Made by a program: the position numbers and the translations under genes. From Cephalopachus bancanus (taxonomy: Eukaryota > Chordata > Mammalia > Primates > Tarsiidae): a stretch of DNA of 64,000 bases. The DNA lies in NCBI GenBank assembly GCA_027257055.1, contig JAPVLO010000055.1, positions 5,479,501 through 5,543,500 of the forward strand, read 5' to 3'. Under the pieces are notes generated by a model that ran no database searches, had not been told where the DNA came from, and was given only the letters and a program-made list of their open reading frames with translations. Shown in pieces: positions 22,336 to 34,557 of this stretch (position 1 is its first letter; every line of letters starts with the position of its first letter).

Positions 22336-23269
22336 CCAATATAATAATAATAATGTTGTATTTGGTTGGTAAGTCATCTTACAGATTCTCCACATTAAAA
22401 AGAAGCCTCTTTAAAAATATTGGAAGAATATTCCCCAGAAGAATTACAGGAATCTCAAACTAGAAACTTCTGTTTCAAAAAGATTTGTGACTGTTTTGTT
22501 TTGATTTGCTTTTTTTTCTCAGTCGAATGAAATGTATTATAAATTGATTCACTGGAAATCTACAAAGTTTATAGAGAAGTATATCATTCTGGACAGAAAG
22601 GTATAGGCTTAGTACAAAATCCTTTGGATCCCCAAACTAATATAAAAAATAAACATATAATTCCTCAGGAGCAAAGCTAGATATTTATCTAATGAAAAGG
22701 CAGAATGACTCACAGGTCATGAGCAAAGGCCCAGAAGGTGCTACCAGAGCTTTGTCCAATCATTCCCAGACAACAAACGAGTTCCAATGTGACCAGCTGA
22801 GCTCAAAATTGCTAGATACAAGTCATTCCTTTGTTTCTACTGTTCTCCCCTATCTTAAATGGAAGAATACATAGTTGCTATCCTATCCTGTTATATCATT
22901 GTGTGGGTTGATTAGTGAGAAGCAAATAATTTTCTTTTTAGTTCACAAGTATTCAGATTGAAAAAACTCTTCCCATGGAACTTGTTCAAAACAACAACAC
23001 CTGCTGAGCCTTACCCACATTTCAAGGTGATGTTCAGAATAAGATCCCAGACCTCAAAACAGAGTCAGAGGCTGCTATTGTAATGAGATGAGACATTGAA
23101 GGGACTTGGGGAAGAATGGGATGAATTTTGCATGTAAGACAATGTGATTATTTTAGACAAAAGATTGACTTAGTTGACCTGTGTTTTTCAAAAAGGTAAC
23201 ACCAAGATTTCCAGTACTGAAGTCTTCAGAATCTTGTTATCCTTATGACTAATATGTGGGGTGTATGTT
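22336..23269. other. Unassigned sequence, perhaps MaLR-internal in part
   Basis: No gene recognised. The stretch near 23080-23150 (tgagatgagacattgaaggg, aatgggatgaattttgcatg) resembles the 3' internal region of MaLR elements, which would fit the LTR-like sequence that follows. Confidence 0.4.
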
Positions 23270-23394
23270 TTTTCTATGTAAATCTAGATAAGAGCTTATG
23301 ACAACTCCAGTCAACAGACAGATTTGGGCAAAAATGATGCTGGCTAACTCCTGAGGCTGGGTCATGGAAAGTGATACAGCTTATTCTCACTCTT

Positions 23395-23446
<52 letters not shown>

Positions 23447-23792
23447 GCCTTTGGAGGCATGGTTTACCATTCCATCATTTCAAAGTCTACTATCTGGAAA
23501 TCTCCATGCTGGAGAGACCATGTGGATATTTGAGAGTTGCTCATGGAGGCCCAGATGTTCTAGTACCTAACTATCAGAGTATTCCAACCCAGGCAGGAGA
23601 CATCACAGCAAGGCTTCAAATGCTATCAGGTCCCAATGTTTAAGCCATCTAATCCTATACTGGGTAGACCATAAACAATCTGCCCTATTCAAGCTCAGAC
23701 CAACATTCAGATTTGAAAGCAAGATCAATATTATTGCTATCTTCAATTACTAAGTTTGGGTGCAATGTTATGCAGCCATAGTAACTAGAACA
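23270..23792 (+). mobile_element. Ancient MLT1-like LTR
   Basis: The layout fits an MLT1-class LTR: a CT-rich centre expanded to a microsatellite, then ctggagagaccatgtggata, and a terminal part caattactaagtttgggtgc leading to tatgcagccatagtaactag. The left boundary is not clear. The frames at 23364-23643 translate the CT repeat. Confidence 0.55.
23399..23444. repeat. (CT)23 microsatellite
   Basis: An uninterrupted CT dinucleotide run of 46 bases inside the LTR-like segment. Pure runs of this length are likely to vary in length between individuals. Confidence 0.97.
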
Positions 23793-24236
23793 CACTTTAT
23801 GTATCCCTTCTAAGGACATTAATGAAAAGCGTGCAATAGTTTTTGAAAGAAAATGTAAAGTGGACCATATGGGAAACAAGAATTAGAGAAACAAATTCGG
23901 TCCGAAGAGTAAAAAGCTAAGGTTGAGAACAGTTGTGCAAGCTGAGGAAAAAAAATATTTTACATGATAAAAAAGAGTCTAAGGTGCTTCAAAATTAATG
24001 CTTTCAAAGTAATAAAGGAATGATTTTAAGTTATACATGGAATATTCTGTAAGTTGAACAATATATCTACGAGATGGTCTAAAGAGATTTTTACTGATTC
24101 ATCAATATGGTATATTAGATCAATGGATTAAGTAATATCAAACCATCTTTACATTCACAGAATGAACACTTTTATTCACAACTTATTGTCTTTAATGTAA
24201 TATTGGATGCACTTTTTAATTCTTCTCAGGATTATT
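23793..24236. other. Unassigned sequence
   Basis: AT-rich; nothing recognised. Confidence 0.4.
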
Positions 24237-24245
24237 CTTCTAATT

Positions 24246-24535
24246 TTTTTTTTTTTTTTTTGAGTTGGAGTCTCACTCTGTCACCCAGACTGGAGTGCAG
24301 TGGCCGCTCCCGGCCACCGCAGCCTCGACCTGCTGGGCTCCGGCGATCCTTCCGTCTTAGCCTTCCAAGTAGCCGGAATTACAGGCATGCACTACCACGC
24401 CCGGCTGATGTTTTGATTTATTGTAGAGATGAGGTCTCGTTGCCCAGGCGGGTCTCGAACCCGCGGGCTCAGGCAATCCACTCACCTCAGTCTCCCAAAG
24501 GCGCGGGATTACAGGCTGAGCCATCACGCCCGGCC
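24246..24535 (-). mobile_element. Alu SINE, lineage-specific type, well preserved
   Basis: Full-length minus-strand Alu with poly(T) head, gagttggagtctcactctgt, ggccgctcccggccaccgca and a left-arm end reading ccatcacgcccggcc. The B-box complement gggtctcgaacccgcggg is intact. The flanks cttctaattttt and tcctaatattttt suggest a slightly altered target duplication. The 112-codon plus frame at 24203-24541 is an antisense Alu frame. Confidence 0.95.
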
Positions 24536-24548
24536 TCCTAATATTTTT

Positions 24549-25086
24549 AAAGGGACTTCTTCTTAATGTGAAGGATCTGTGAGACGATTAATGACCAAAG
24601 ACAACGATTATTATTATTGTTATCATTATTATTTGTGTGTGAATGTAATGTCTTGTCAAAGCTCAGTGGAGGCAGCTTATTTATGTTCCACTTAGCTTTT
24701 GCTAGAAAAACTCAAAGGCTGTGACAGAAAATCATGTGAAGAATAAATCACTCATACTTGGAAACTGGGCTGTAAGGCTAGGAGAGCTAGGCACTGAGAC
24801 TGCAGTGCTGCAGGCACATCTTTCTACCTATATTGTTTCCACTTGTTCTCTCAGGGTAGCTGGACTTTTCAGTTGATGGCTTAGAGGTCCAAAGATTCAG
24901 GTTTCTGTGAAGAGAGAGGGTCAAATGGAAGGTGTGTCACTGTTTATGACAACTTTAGAAATCCCCACATATAATTTTTGCCTCATTCTGTTGGTTGAAA
25001 AATTATAAATGTTTGTCTAGATTCAAGGAACACAGATCTTCTCTCCACCTCATGATAGGAGTTTCTGAGAAATACATAGAACTAGA
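24549..25086. other. Unassigned sequence
   Basis: It contains a short att-rich run at 24608-24633 and otherwise nothing I recognise. Confidence 0.4.
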
Positions 25087-25174
25087 TGTATTACTATGGA
25101 GATATATATCTATATCTCTATATATGATATATATATCTATGATATATATATGATACATAGATATATGACATTAT

Positions 25175-25256
25175 ATATATAAATTAATAAAAACACTTTG
25201 TCATATATGTATATATATGTATATATATGACAAAGTGTTTTTATTAATTTATATAT
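25175..25256. repeat. 82-bp near-perfect palindrome
   Basis: Left arm 25175-25215 and right arm 25216-25256 are reverse complements with two mismatched pairs near the centre. The outer 34 bases pair perfectly and include a non-simple core, aaaacactttgtc and gacaaagtgtttt. The stretch just upstream (25090-25170) is made of gata and tata units. The core is not simple AT repeat, so the symmetry is unlikely to come from low complexity alone. Confidence 0.95.
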
Positions 25257-25490
25257 TGAACATTTATTTTAATTGACAATCACATTTTATTATAGGATGG
25301 AGCATTGGACACATGGTTTTGCTTTTAATAGATTCTTGAAACACATTCTTTATTCTCTCTCTAAAACATTGTTGCTGATAAGTCTGATGTTAGTCTCATT
25401 CTAGTTTCTTGATTAATTACCCTTGTTCTCTCTGGAAACTTAATATTTACTCTTCATTCTTTACTAGTGGCGTTTAAAAATGAATTTTTT

Positions 25491-25584
25491 TCTTTTCAAC
25501 AAGGGTGCCTGAACGAAGCATATTTGTATATCTAACCCTTAACTGTACCCCACAATATCATAATAAAAAATATTGATAAAAAAA
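25491..25584 (+). mobile_element. 94-bp L1 3'-tail insertion
   Basis: Only the last part of an L1 3' UTR is present: caacaagggtgcctgaacga, tatctaacccttaactgtac, then an A-rich tail. The words tgaatttttt (25481-25490) and gaatttttt (25585-25593) fit a target duplication. It belongs to the same tail type as the copies at 3043 and 6141. Confidence 0.88.
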
Positions 25585-25593
25585 GAATTTTTT

Positions 25594-28011
25594 AGATGTT
25601 TTATATCACTGCTATACCTAGCGCTTGTTGGGCTATTATAATTATAAACTTTTGAATTTATCTACAGCTCTGTGAAAATATTTTTAATAGATTTTTAAAA
25701 ACATTTAAAAATTATATCATGAATGATGCAGAAACTGTTCATATAATTATGTTATTATATTTATAGGCTACCCAGCCAAAGAATCTTGATCAGAAGAAAA
25801 ATATCCTAAAATATAGAAAATAAAAATATTTTGTGATCATCTCAAACAAAATGCGGTTAGATAAATTAATGAATATTAGGACCGGTCAGGACAGTTGGAC
25901 CTTGGAAAAAGATTTGAAACAAGAAGATATTACATGTAGGGTAGCAGTATAGCCTGTGTTATTATAGAAAATTATGTGAAGTGAGCAAATATATATATAT
26001 ATATATAAAATGAAATAGAATGAAGATGTTAGTAAATCTCCTTAATACCTATCACTGCCTGTGATTAGAGACATAGCACAAAATATTAGGTAGTTCCAAT
26101 ATAGTGTCAATTTGGTAGAGATTTGTGCCCCAAAGGTGACAGCCTCAGGGAAAATTTTGAGCTACACGTGAAAGGGTTTCAGTGGTCAACTCTTTATGGT
26201 ACCCATTTCTGGTTCTTCTCCCTCTAAGGTCACCTGGGAGGACTATACTGCTACGGCCCCTTACAGTTAAAAAAAGATCTTAAAACCAGCCCTAATGAGT
26301 AGGCTCTGTGCAGAAGAACTGTTGTCATTTCCACAGAACTAGCTCTAGTGAGCTGACCCCGTGCAGAAGTGTTATCATTTTCTAGGCAAACAAATGAGTG
26401 ACAGTATGGCTCTCCAGCTGCCTTGGTAATTTGCTTTAATGATGAATGAAGGGGCCAGAAATGAAAGCATCTGGATCTCTGAGACACTGCTTGGGGTGGC
26501 TGCCCTGGAGGCTGGCCAGGATCCTTGAGGGACATTAAATGAATTAGTAATAATTTGCTCTTATGTTAAACTGCTGAGATAGTGATGATGAGTCTTACTG
26601 GGCCATATGGCTTTTCTCTCTGGATGATATGGCCATCTTAATTTTGATGTTTTATAACTTAACATACAACATCTATGTTATATATTAAAAATCTACATGG
26701 TAGATTTTTAGTAAGTCTTTAGTGCTAAATGTAGATATTAGCAAGATCTTGAATTAATATGCAACAAACTGGTGGTATGTCACAGATCATTGCTACAATC
26801 ACAACAAGAGAGAGAATTGGAAGCTATTAAAAAAGCAAATTTTCACATTAAAATGTAATAAAGCATGTTTATGAAATATAAATTTAGGAAGGAAGATAAA
26901 AAAGTATGTAACTGATTTTCACTCCTGGCTACCTGGAATCAGATTATGGAGTCTTTAGCATTGTAATGAGCCCCCAGATAATTGTTCTATACTATAAAGT
27001 TTGAGAAACACTTCATTGCTTCTTGTAAATATTCTGCCTAAATATTCTGGACAACTCTAATTGTTTCATAATTTTTCATGTTCTTATTAGCATTACAACA
27101 TAGTCAATTTTTAGAATAGTATGAGAAGCCAAAGATTTTCCTAGACAACAGAATAACTGAGGTAATCTGTCAGAGCAGAGAGAAGAGCTAGTATTGAAGA
27201 AGGATGCATGGCCTGTGTGCTTTTTCTGTTATAGTAGTTACCTAGTATCTATACTAACCCACTCACTAGGGCTAGTTTTATGGACTTTTTATAGATCTAT
27301 AAATTAGCAAATAATTTTATGTCTAAAATTAAGTTAGGTAAACTTGTGCTTTATAATTTCACCATATACATTTTTACTTGATAAACTAATATGACAGTTT
27401 AGCTGTAATTCTCGATAGTATTAATAAAGTTGGGCATCTAACAAGAACATGACTGATCATGTAAAACAAAGACCTTAAGAAATGTGTGTGTGTGGGGGTG
27501 GTGAGGGGCTGTATTGTTAGCATAACTCGCATGTGGATTAAGACACACAGTATAATACAAAATAATTTCCCAGTATCTCTTTATGTGTCTTATTTTGTTT
27601 TGTATATAATTTGGGCTGGTTGCCAGCTAAGCATACTTGTAACAAACAAATATGAATAAGATGTTTGGTGCTAGGGACAGGTGCTACTAAAGCTGTATAG
27701 GTAAGTAGGTGAAATGTAACAAAGAAGAAAAGATAGAAGTAAAATAATGAATTATGCATCAGAAAAAAATTTCCTTATAATCATGTCTACTTTCTACAGA
27801 CAAATTTAAAAAGACTGTAGTTCTGAATATTCTGAGATGCTGTCAAGTGTAAATTTGGTAATAAAAGCCAAAGAGGATTAAATTTATTTATTTCACAGAG
27901 AATACAATGACTTGAAATTCTAGAGAGGAAACATGCAGAGAGAAAGAGAAAGGAGCCAACAAGGCTGATGTCTTTTGAAGGAAAGAGGACTAGAGTTTAA
28001 AAACAACAACA
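25594..28011. other. Mostly unassigned sequence, 2.4 kb
   Basis: It contains a (TA)n run at 25988-26008, a diverged tandem duplication at 26286-26388 and a TG-rich run near 27483-27500. The 94-codon minus frame at 26251-26535 has no recognisable domain. I see no gene. Confidence 0.45.
26286..26388. repeat. Diverged tandem duplication, about 50-bp unit
   Basis: The words agccctaatgag, ctgtgcagaag and tgtcattt recur about 52 bases on as agctctagtgag, ccgtgcagaag and tatcatttt. Two units lie head to tail with several substitutions. Confidence 0.7.
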
Positions 28012-28290
28012 GCCGGGCTTGGTGGCTCAGTCTGTAATCCTGTGCTTTTGGGAGGCTAAGGTGAGTGAATTGCCTGAGTCCGCAGGTTCGAGACCCGCCT
28101 GGGCAGCGAGACCTCATCTCTACAATAAATAAAAAAATCAGCTGGGCGTGGTAGCGCATGCCTGTAATTCCAGCTACTTGGAAGGCTGAGGTGGAAGGAT
28201 CGCTGGAGCCCAGCAGGAGAGGCTGCGGTGGCCGGGAGCGGCCACTGCACTCGTCTGGGCGACCAAGTGAGACTCCAAAAAAAAACCCCC
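28012..28290 (+). mobile_element. Alu SINE, lineage-specific type
   Basis: It starts gccgggcttggtggctcagt and carries ggttcgagacccgcctgggc and gcggtggccgggagcggcca. Small deletions lie in the right arm and the tail is short. The flanks aaaacaacaa on both sides (about 28000 and 28291) fit a target duplication. The minus frames at 27920-28306 are antisense Alu frames. Confidence 0.95.
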
Positions 28291-28300
28291 AAAACAACAA

Positions 28301-31300
28301 TGACAAAATCTTTGTTTCTTGCTAAGAAATTTGAGTAGTTGTTTTTCTTCTAATGGAATTTTTGGAAAAGTCTATATTGTTTGTGGGGAGATGAATTGGG
28401 GAGATCTTAAAATGGTAATAACTAAAATAGAATCCAAAGATCTTAAATATAGAAGGAAGGCCATTTGAAAATAAGTTCTTCGTAAATTTTAAATAACTTG
28501 GGGCAGTTTGGTTAAAAGCATGAAATCAAGAGTTTATATTATTGTGCTCCCTTCACGTTCAAAGGACAGAGTTTACATTAGAGTAGCAATTATGTTTATT
28601 ATAAGAAACTATAATTGAACTTTATGTCATAGAAAAAAAAATCCCAAATGAAAATACTCCAATACCTCATTTCCAGATATTTTCTTAACGGCTACCAAGC
28701 ACAAGTACCAAGCATGAGTATCTCCATGGAACATGTATTTGGAGAAAGAAAGCAGGCTCAGTTCATACCTAGGCTAGCCCCTGAAGCATGGATTCAATTT
28801 GGTCAATTAGATAATCAAGATGAGGCAGGGACTGGCCTCATTCAGACTGAGAGCAAATTTTGAGTCAACGTATCCCTGCAGGAAATTGCATGGTCTTCTT
28901 CCAGATCCAGTAAAGCTGGAGAGGGCAACAAGAGTTGAGTCTGTACAGATAGGTCCATGAGCAATTGCCTAGCTATGCAGCTTGAATGTTAACTGTAGAC
29001 GATTAGGAATATTGTATGATCAGATTTGCATTTAAAGGCTAACTCTGGTAGAGTGCGTAGAACCTATTGCTTAAACACAGAAAAATTACAATCTATTCAT
29101 AAAACTTGACCATCCAGGAAATGTATCACCTGATGCTTATGCGTAGGGAAGATGTTACTGAATTATAAATTACTCTGTCCCTCTTGCTGTGATGGTTATG
29201 TGCATTCACTCTCCTTTCACATCTTGATTAACCATGGACTTGAAATTACTATTGGTGATAATGTATGGTCATGATTTCAGGAAAAGATCATTAGTTTAGG
29301 TTGTGTCTTTTTATTTCTCACACAGTGCTCAGGGTATTTAGCAATTGCAAACCAAAATGAAAGACAACATTGAAATTAAGATAAAGGGGGTTGTATCATT
29401 CAAAGCCTCCCCCTCTCCTCTTTTCTTTCCCTGTTTTTATATCCACGTGCACATAGACATGCACAAATATTGCTCAACTGACTATTTAAAAATTATTAGA
29501 CACTTTAGAATACGGTATTTTACAGTTTACAAGGCATAAATCAACACTCTCAGTGGAACAATTACGCATTTTCCAACATAGATTTTCCTACTATCAGAAT
29601 AAGTACTCATATTGTTACTAAAAATCAAGGTGAAAATTAGGAGGCAAAGTAGCAGAATATAATAAATATAAATTCTTGGCCAGAAAAAGTTCTTAAAGAA
29701 TAAATCAAAATTACATAGACATACACTGTGTGTACTTAGGGCAATGTCTTTATTTTTCTAGTGCAGAGACTATCTGTTAAGTGAGAAGGGTGATGACCAT
29801 GTTAAAGGGTAGTCATGTGCTGACAGAGTACAGGTCTATTGTCTGACATAGAGATGCTCAATGAATATTAACCAAAATGGGGAGATGATGACAATTACAG
29901 CTAATAAACATTTTCTTTAGATTTAAGATACCTTAATAAAGTAGGCAGGAATCATAAATAATACATTTTAAAGAGAGATATTTTATAGCATTTAATTAAT
30001 TTTGTAGGATTTTCTCAGTACTGATGAGATCTGTTTCTGCACTCCATATCCTTGGTATCAGTTACTACTGCTGCTTAGATATACAGCCAAACAAGTATGT
30101 GAAGAACAAGAAAAAATTTGAGGATCAAATTGAAATGCCTATATTATGAAGGAGTCATTCACTATTAAGGGAGTATGGCGGACATAGGCAATATTTTCAA
30201 ATTATGAAGGATAATATGGAAGTAGTGGAAATTTTTATTCCATCAGCCAATAACTACCAAACAGCATCTTTTTGGAAATAGACAGAGTTTTTGTTAAGAA
30301 ATTATGTAACAAAATATCAATGATTCATGTAGATATTTTTATTCTTTGCAAATTAGACTTTTTTTTAGAGGTTAATTTGAAAACTCTTTGTTATGGAACA
30401 TCACGCACAATTTCGTATTCTAACAGTTGTTGAGAATGTTATTTCTTTGTATTGGTGTTAACATATCAGTTGTTTCTCATAGTTTCAGGGAGAAGAATAC
30501 CTTTTTAGAATCTAGAAAGTGATATAATGAAGCAGCAAACAACACTTAGTTGGCAGATCAAGTCTGATGTCACAGGTATAGTTTGAAACATTTAAAAATG
30601 TCCAAACTTATGATCATATCATAATTTTACATATGTGTATACACACATATTTATGTTTATATGGCTATTCTTTGAGAGCATATTTACTTACAGTAGTTTT
30701 TCCGTAAAACATTTAATCAGTTAAGTTTTTATCCCTGTATGCCTTAGGCTTTGCAAGATTTCAAAGGATCTAAAAAATTAAATGACCTTCAAAGATCCCC
30801 TATAGGGTTCATTAGCACCACTGAATGCTTATCTGAAATTTGCTTAATGCTACTTGAATAAAATTTACCTAGATCCTAACAAGGATTGATGAGAGAATTT
30901 GTAAAATTGGCTTTGATTTTTAAGAGGTAATGACCCTTGACTCTCAACCAAGAGGTACTTGGTGCTAATGAAGTGATGGGTTCAGTTCATACAAATGTTC
31001 TTGCAATTCTTTGAGCTGGTGAAATTAGCCGAACACTTGTAAAAGAAAAAATAATGTGGCCAATGAATGGGTAACTTACATATGCGTAAGTCATGGAATC
31101 TCAGAAAAATTACCAAAAAAACAGAGAGGTCACTATAAATGAAACAGAATTGAACTCGGTATATACTTTAATGAGTTGAGTCAGTTTTTATCATCTGTAG
31201 ATTTTGCCTTTTAATTATTCCTGCTTCTATTTTTAGAGGATGGCATAAAATTTGTAAAAGACTCTGCTACAAACAATTATCATGAAACATTATATTTGCA

Positions 31301-31821
31301 ATTCATATAATGTCCTAAATCTTATGGTCTTCATCCTGGGAACACACTGCTATAATTTAACTGCAATAAATGGGAAAATGTGATATGAAATGAAATTTAT
31401 CACATCACTTACAACTCTTTATGCTTGTCCATTAAAAAAAAACCTTGAAAATTTGAACCTAAAAAAGTCAAGTATTTAAGTGATCGTATAGGCAACTCCA
31501 CTGAAGTATCCCTTAAGGAAACCTAATTTTACAACAACATTGTCATTCAAGCTAAATTATGCCTATGAAGTCAAAGCTTATTCATGTGATGTTTGCAATA
31601 TTGGTGAAAGATCCCAAGTCTTTGGTTTGTTATAGGAGTGATGTCTTACAGAATCCTCAATATTTTCATCATTAATCATCAATATACATTGATGTATATT
31701 GACGTCATTTCTATAAGTTTACTGTTTCAGATTTCTTTGAAAGTAATATAATTATTATGTGTTATCATGCTTTAATAAATTTAACTTTACAGTTTTCACT
31801 ACAAGGATAAACATTTATTTT
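28301..31821. other. Unassigned sequence, 3.5 kb without recognised genes
   Basis: This is the longest stretch without a clear repeat. All frames are below about 75 codons and lack domain features. A 24-base inverted repeat lies at 31679-31702 (arms tcaatataca and tgtatattga). It may hold old diverged repeats or unique intergenic or intronic DNA. Confidence 0.5.
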
Positions 31822-31833
31822 AATACATTTACA

Positions 31834-32124
31834 AGCCAGTCATGGTGGTTCATGCCTGTAATTCCAGCACTTTGGGACCTGGAGGGGAGAGAATTGCCTG
31901 AGTTCAGGGGCTCAAAACCAGTCTCAGCAACTTGGCAAGGCCTTGTCTCTACAATAATAAAAAAATTTAGCCAGGTGTGGTGGCTCTTGCCTGTGGTTCC
32001 AGTTACTTGGAAGGCTGAGGCAGAAGGATTGCCTGAGCCCAGCAGGTCAAGGTTGAGGTGGCCATGAGCAGCATGCACTCCAGCCTGGGTGATAGAGTAA
32101 GACTCTGACAAAAAAAAAAAAAAG
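31834..32124 (+). mobile_element. Alu SINE, older copy
   Basis: Dimeric Alu beginning gccagtcatggtggttcatg with ctccagcctgggtgatagag before the poly(A) tail. A 12-bp target duplication with one mismatch, aatacatttaca (31822-31833) and aatacatttata (32125-32136), flanks it. The left part is more diverged than in the young cohort. Confidence 0.95.
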
Positions 32125-32189
32125 AATACATTTATAAACTCATGCATCAGATTTACAAAACATGCTTTGAGTACTTAATAGCTTTCAGA

Positions 32190-32430
32190 GAAGACATCTG
32201 ATTTCACTTTCACCCATAGTTGGGGTGCTCATTACGTTGGTATAATGGCTGTGGGATTTTATTTTTTACTAATCAGATAGATTCCTCACTAATATGTAGC
32301 AGAACAGAAACATTAACACTGTGCTTTGTTTTACAGGTCGAAAGTTGAAGTCAGTTGAATGTAATTCATTTTTCTAACTCTTTCATAATGAAAATATCTT
32401 TGGTGTTCCTTCAGCCATATTTGTTTAGTG
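32190..32430 (+). repeat. Copy A of an unassigned 240-bp repeat
   Basis: This segment aligns over its full length with 60502-60741 on the same strand, with few gaps. Shared words include cactttcacccat, gattttat or gattttag then ttttact, ctcactaata, acattaa, aaatatcttt and ttgtttag. By eye about 70 percent of bases agree. I do not recognise the family. Confidence 0.8.
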
Positions 32431-33584
32431 AGCCTAAATATTTGCTTCACAATGAAACTGAGAAAAATATAATAAATTTGATCTTAGGTGTTTGTATGCA
32501 AAACTGTATACTCTTAGACTGAAAGGAGCTTAGTCTCATTTACTGACTTAATTCATTTATTTGTGATACCAGTTCAATTTTTTTCCTAATACAGGAGAGC
32601 ACATCACTTGATTTATTTGTTACAATAGAAACAGGTAAATGGAAATAATTAGTGCTATTTCAATAATATACTATTATAAATACACAGAAAAATAAGTTGA
32701 TTTTTGTTAATCATTATTTTAATATCTACTTAATAATATATAATTATGTTTGATAATGAATATAATTATATTTGATACTTATCACACATAATTTGATAAT
32801 TAGAATATGATCATTACATATTATTATAATATATATTAAATTATAAATGTTAAAACAAGAACAGGCTTAAGAATTAAGGACCTGAAGTTTTAATTTTCAC
32901 TTTACCATTAATAAATGATAATCTTCAGTCTAATAATAAATTTTGATATTTTAAATTAGGGTTATTAACAGTTGATTAATAGGACAGCTTTGAAGTTGAA
33001 AAGAGAAACTATTTCTGAAAACATTTCATAAGTCAACAAAAGTTAAATATATAACTTTTAGATTTACTATTGGGTACTGCCTCATTCTATTTGTATAGCA
33101 ATGTGTAGTTTTGATGTATTCAATTAAAAGTAGAAGCAGTTTAAATATTATGAAATAATATGAATTTATATTAAATGCCTTGCAAATTAATAAATAATTT
33201 TCTATTTCTAAAATCCATAGATGAGTAATGACCAAATATTTGTTTCATTTTTTTTATGGTTTTCTGGGATTGATCACTACATCTTAGATTAAATTGTGTC
33301 CTAAATGTAGATAGTAGTACAGATAACTATAATTCAAAATCCAGCTGGTAATGCAAGATATACATAGAATCACTTGTTCATAAGAGTGAAGTAAAATTTG
33401 TATCTTTAAAAATATTGTATTTGTATATTACTCTTTTCTGATATTAACATACAAATGCTTAGGAAATTTTCTTGATATATGTCATAATATGCATGTATAT
33501 TATTTTAAACTTATTACTTATCTGTTGAAACATATACAGTATTTCAAATTTTGTTAATTTGAATTATTTATATCTCTTAGTATT
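32431..33584. other. Unassigned, very AT-rich sequence
   Basis: Runs of taat and atat units dominate 32660-32850. No gene or repeat recognised. Confidence 0.45.
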
Positions 33585-34010
33585 GTTTGCCATAGTAATG
33601 CTGAATAACAAACCAGACCCAAATTCAGTGGCTTCAAAAATAATTTATTATCTGTCCATCTCACATTTATGAATCAGATGAGATTCAATTGATCTAGCCT
33701 GAGCTTGAGTAGAAGACTCTTTTTCAAGTTTATGAGTGGTAGGACTTGAATCCTCACTGCCACTTGGGTTCATGTTTATTCCATGCATATTTATTTTGGA
33801 ACTGCACCTCGCCAGGTACAGCTTTTATAAGTGATACTCAAAGTGTAAGACAGAATAAGAAAGCCTCCACATTTTAAGACTGTGCTTGCATCATGCTGAT
33901 AATGTTTTATTGGCAAAGCAAATTGCATGTGTAAGGCCAAACCCAGTGGGCTGGGAGATACTCAGTAACTACAGCTATAACAAGGACAGTCATGGGACTC
34001 AGTCCAATAT
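33585..34010. mobile_element. Ancient LTR-like or MER-type repeat
   Basis: The words taatgctgaataacaaacca and attcagtggcttcaaaaata followed by tttatta match the start of a common mammalian interspersed repeat family that opens with ctgcataacaaaccacccca. I cannot name the family with confidence, and the right boundary is approximate. Confidence 0.5.
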
Positions 34011-34084
34011 TAATATCATGTTGACAAGCACATGAAGATAAGAAAAAGAGTATTTTCCATGTAGCTATCTAGTTAATCACACTT

Positions 34085-34260
34085 GAGTTTGTTTTTCAAC
34101 TCAGTTTTATTGAGGAATAATTTACATATAGCGGAATTAATTCAGTATCGTATTTATTTGATAATATTATGATTATTTTATATTGATCCCTATTACACAT
34201 ACAGTAAAAGGCACCAAATGTAAGTGCATAGTTTGATGATTTTTAGCATTCATATATATT
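34085..34260 (-). mobile_element. Ancient L1M 3' UTR fragment
   Basis: The words ttttattgaggaataattta and catagtttgatgatttttag correspond to the complement of the L1M 3' UTR (ttttattgagatataattca and following). It is strongly diverged. Confidence 0.6.
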
Positions 34261-34557
34261 TCTATATTATGTTTATTATATTATAGTTTATATATTTAAA
34301 GTACAGAAAGTCCTCACTTAAAGTTGTTGATAGTTTCTTGAAATTGTGACTTTAAGCAAAAGGTATTCAGCAGGTTCTGGAATAACATTGTTCCCTTTAA
34401 TGTCTGCTTCATTACAACATTGATTTAAAAAAAGAGTTTTGGTATTCAACGTTTCACTTAAAGAGGGAATTTCCAATAACCTATCAAAGACTTTTAAGTA
34501 TGGACTTACTCTATACTTGCAACTTATTATAATAATATATTTTATTGCTATACTTTC

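Noticed and set aside
26251..26535. 94-codon minus-strand ORF as a possible exon
   Set aside because: No family match by eye, and it overlaps a tandem duplication typical of non-coding repeat DNA.
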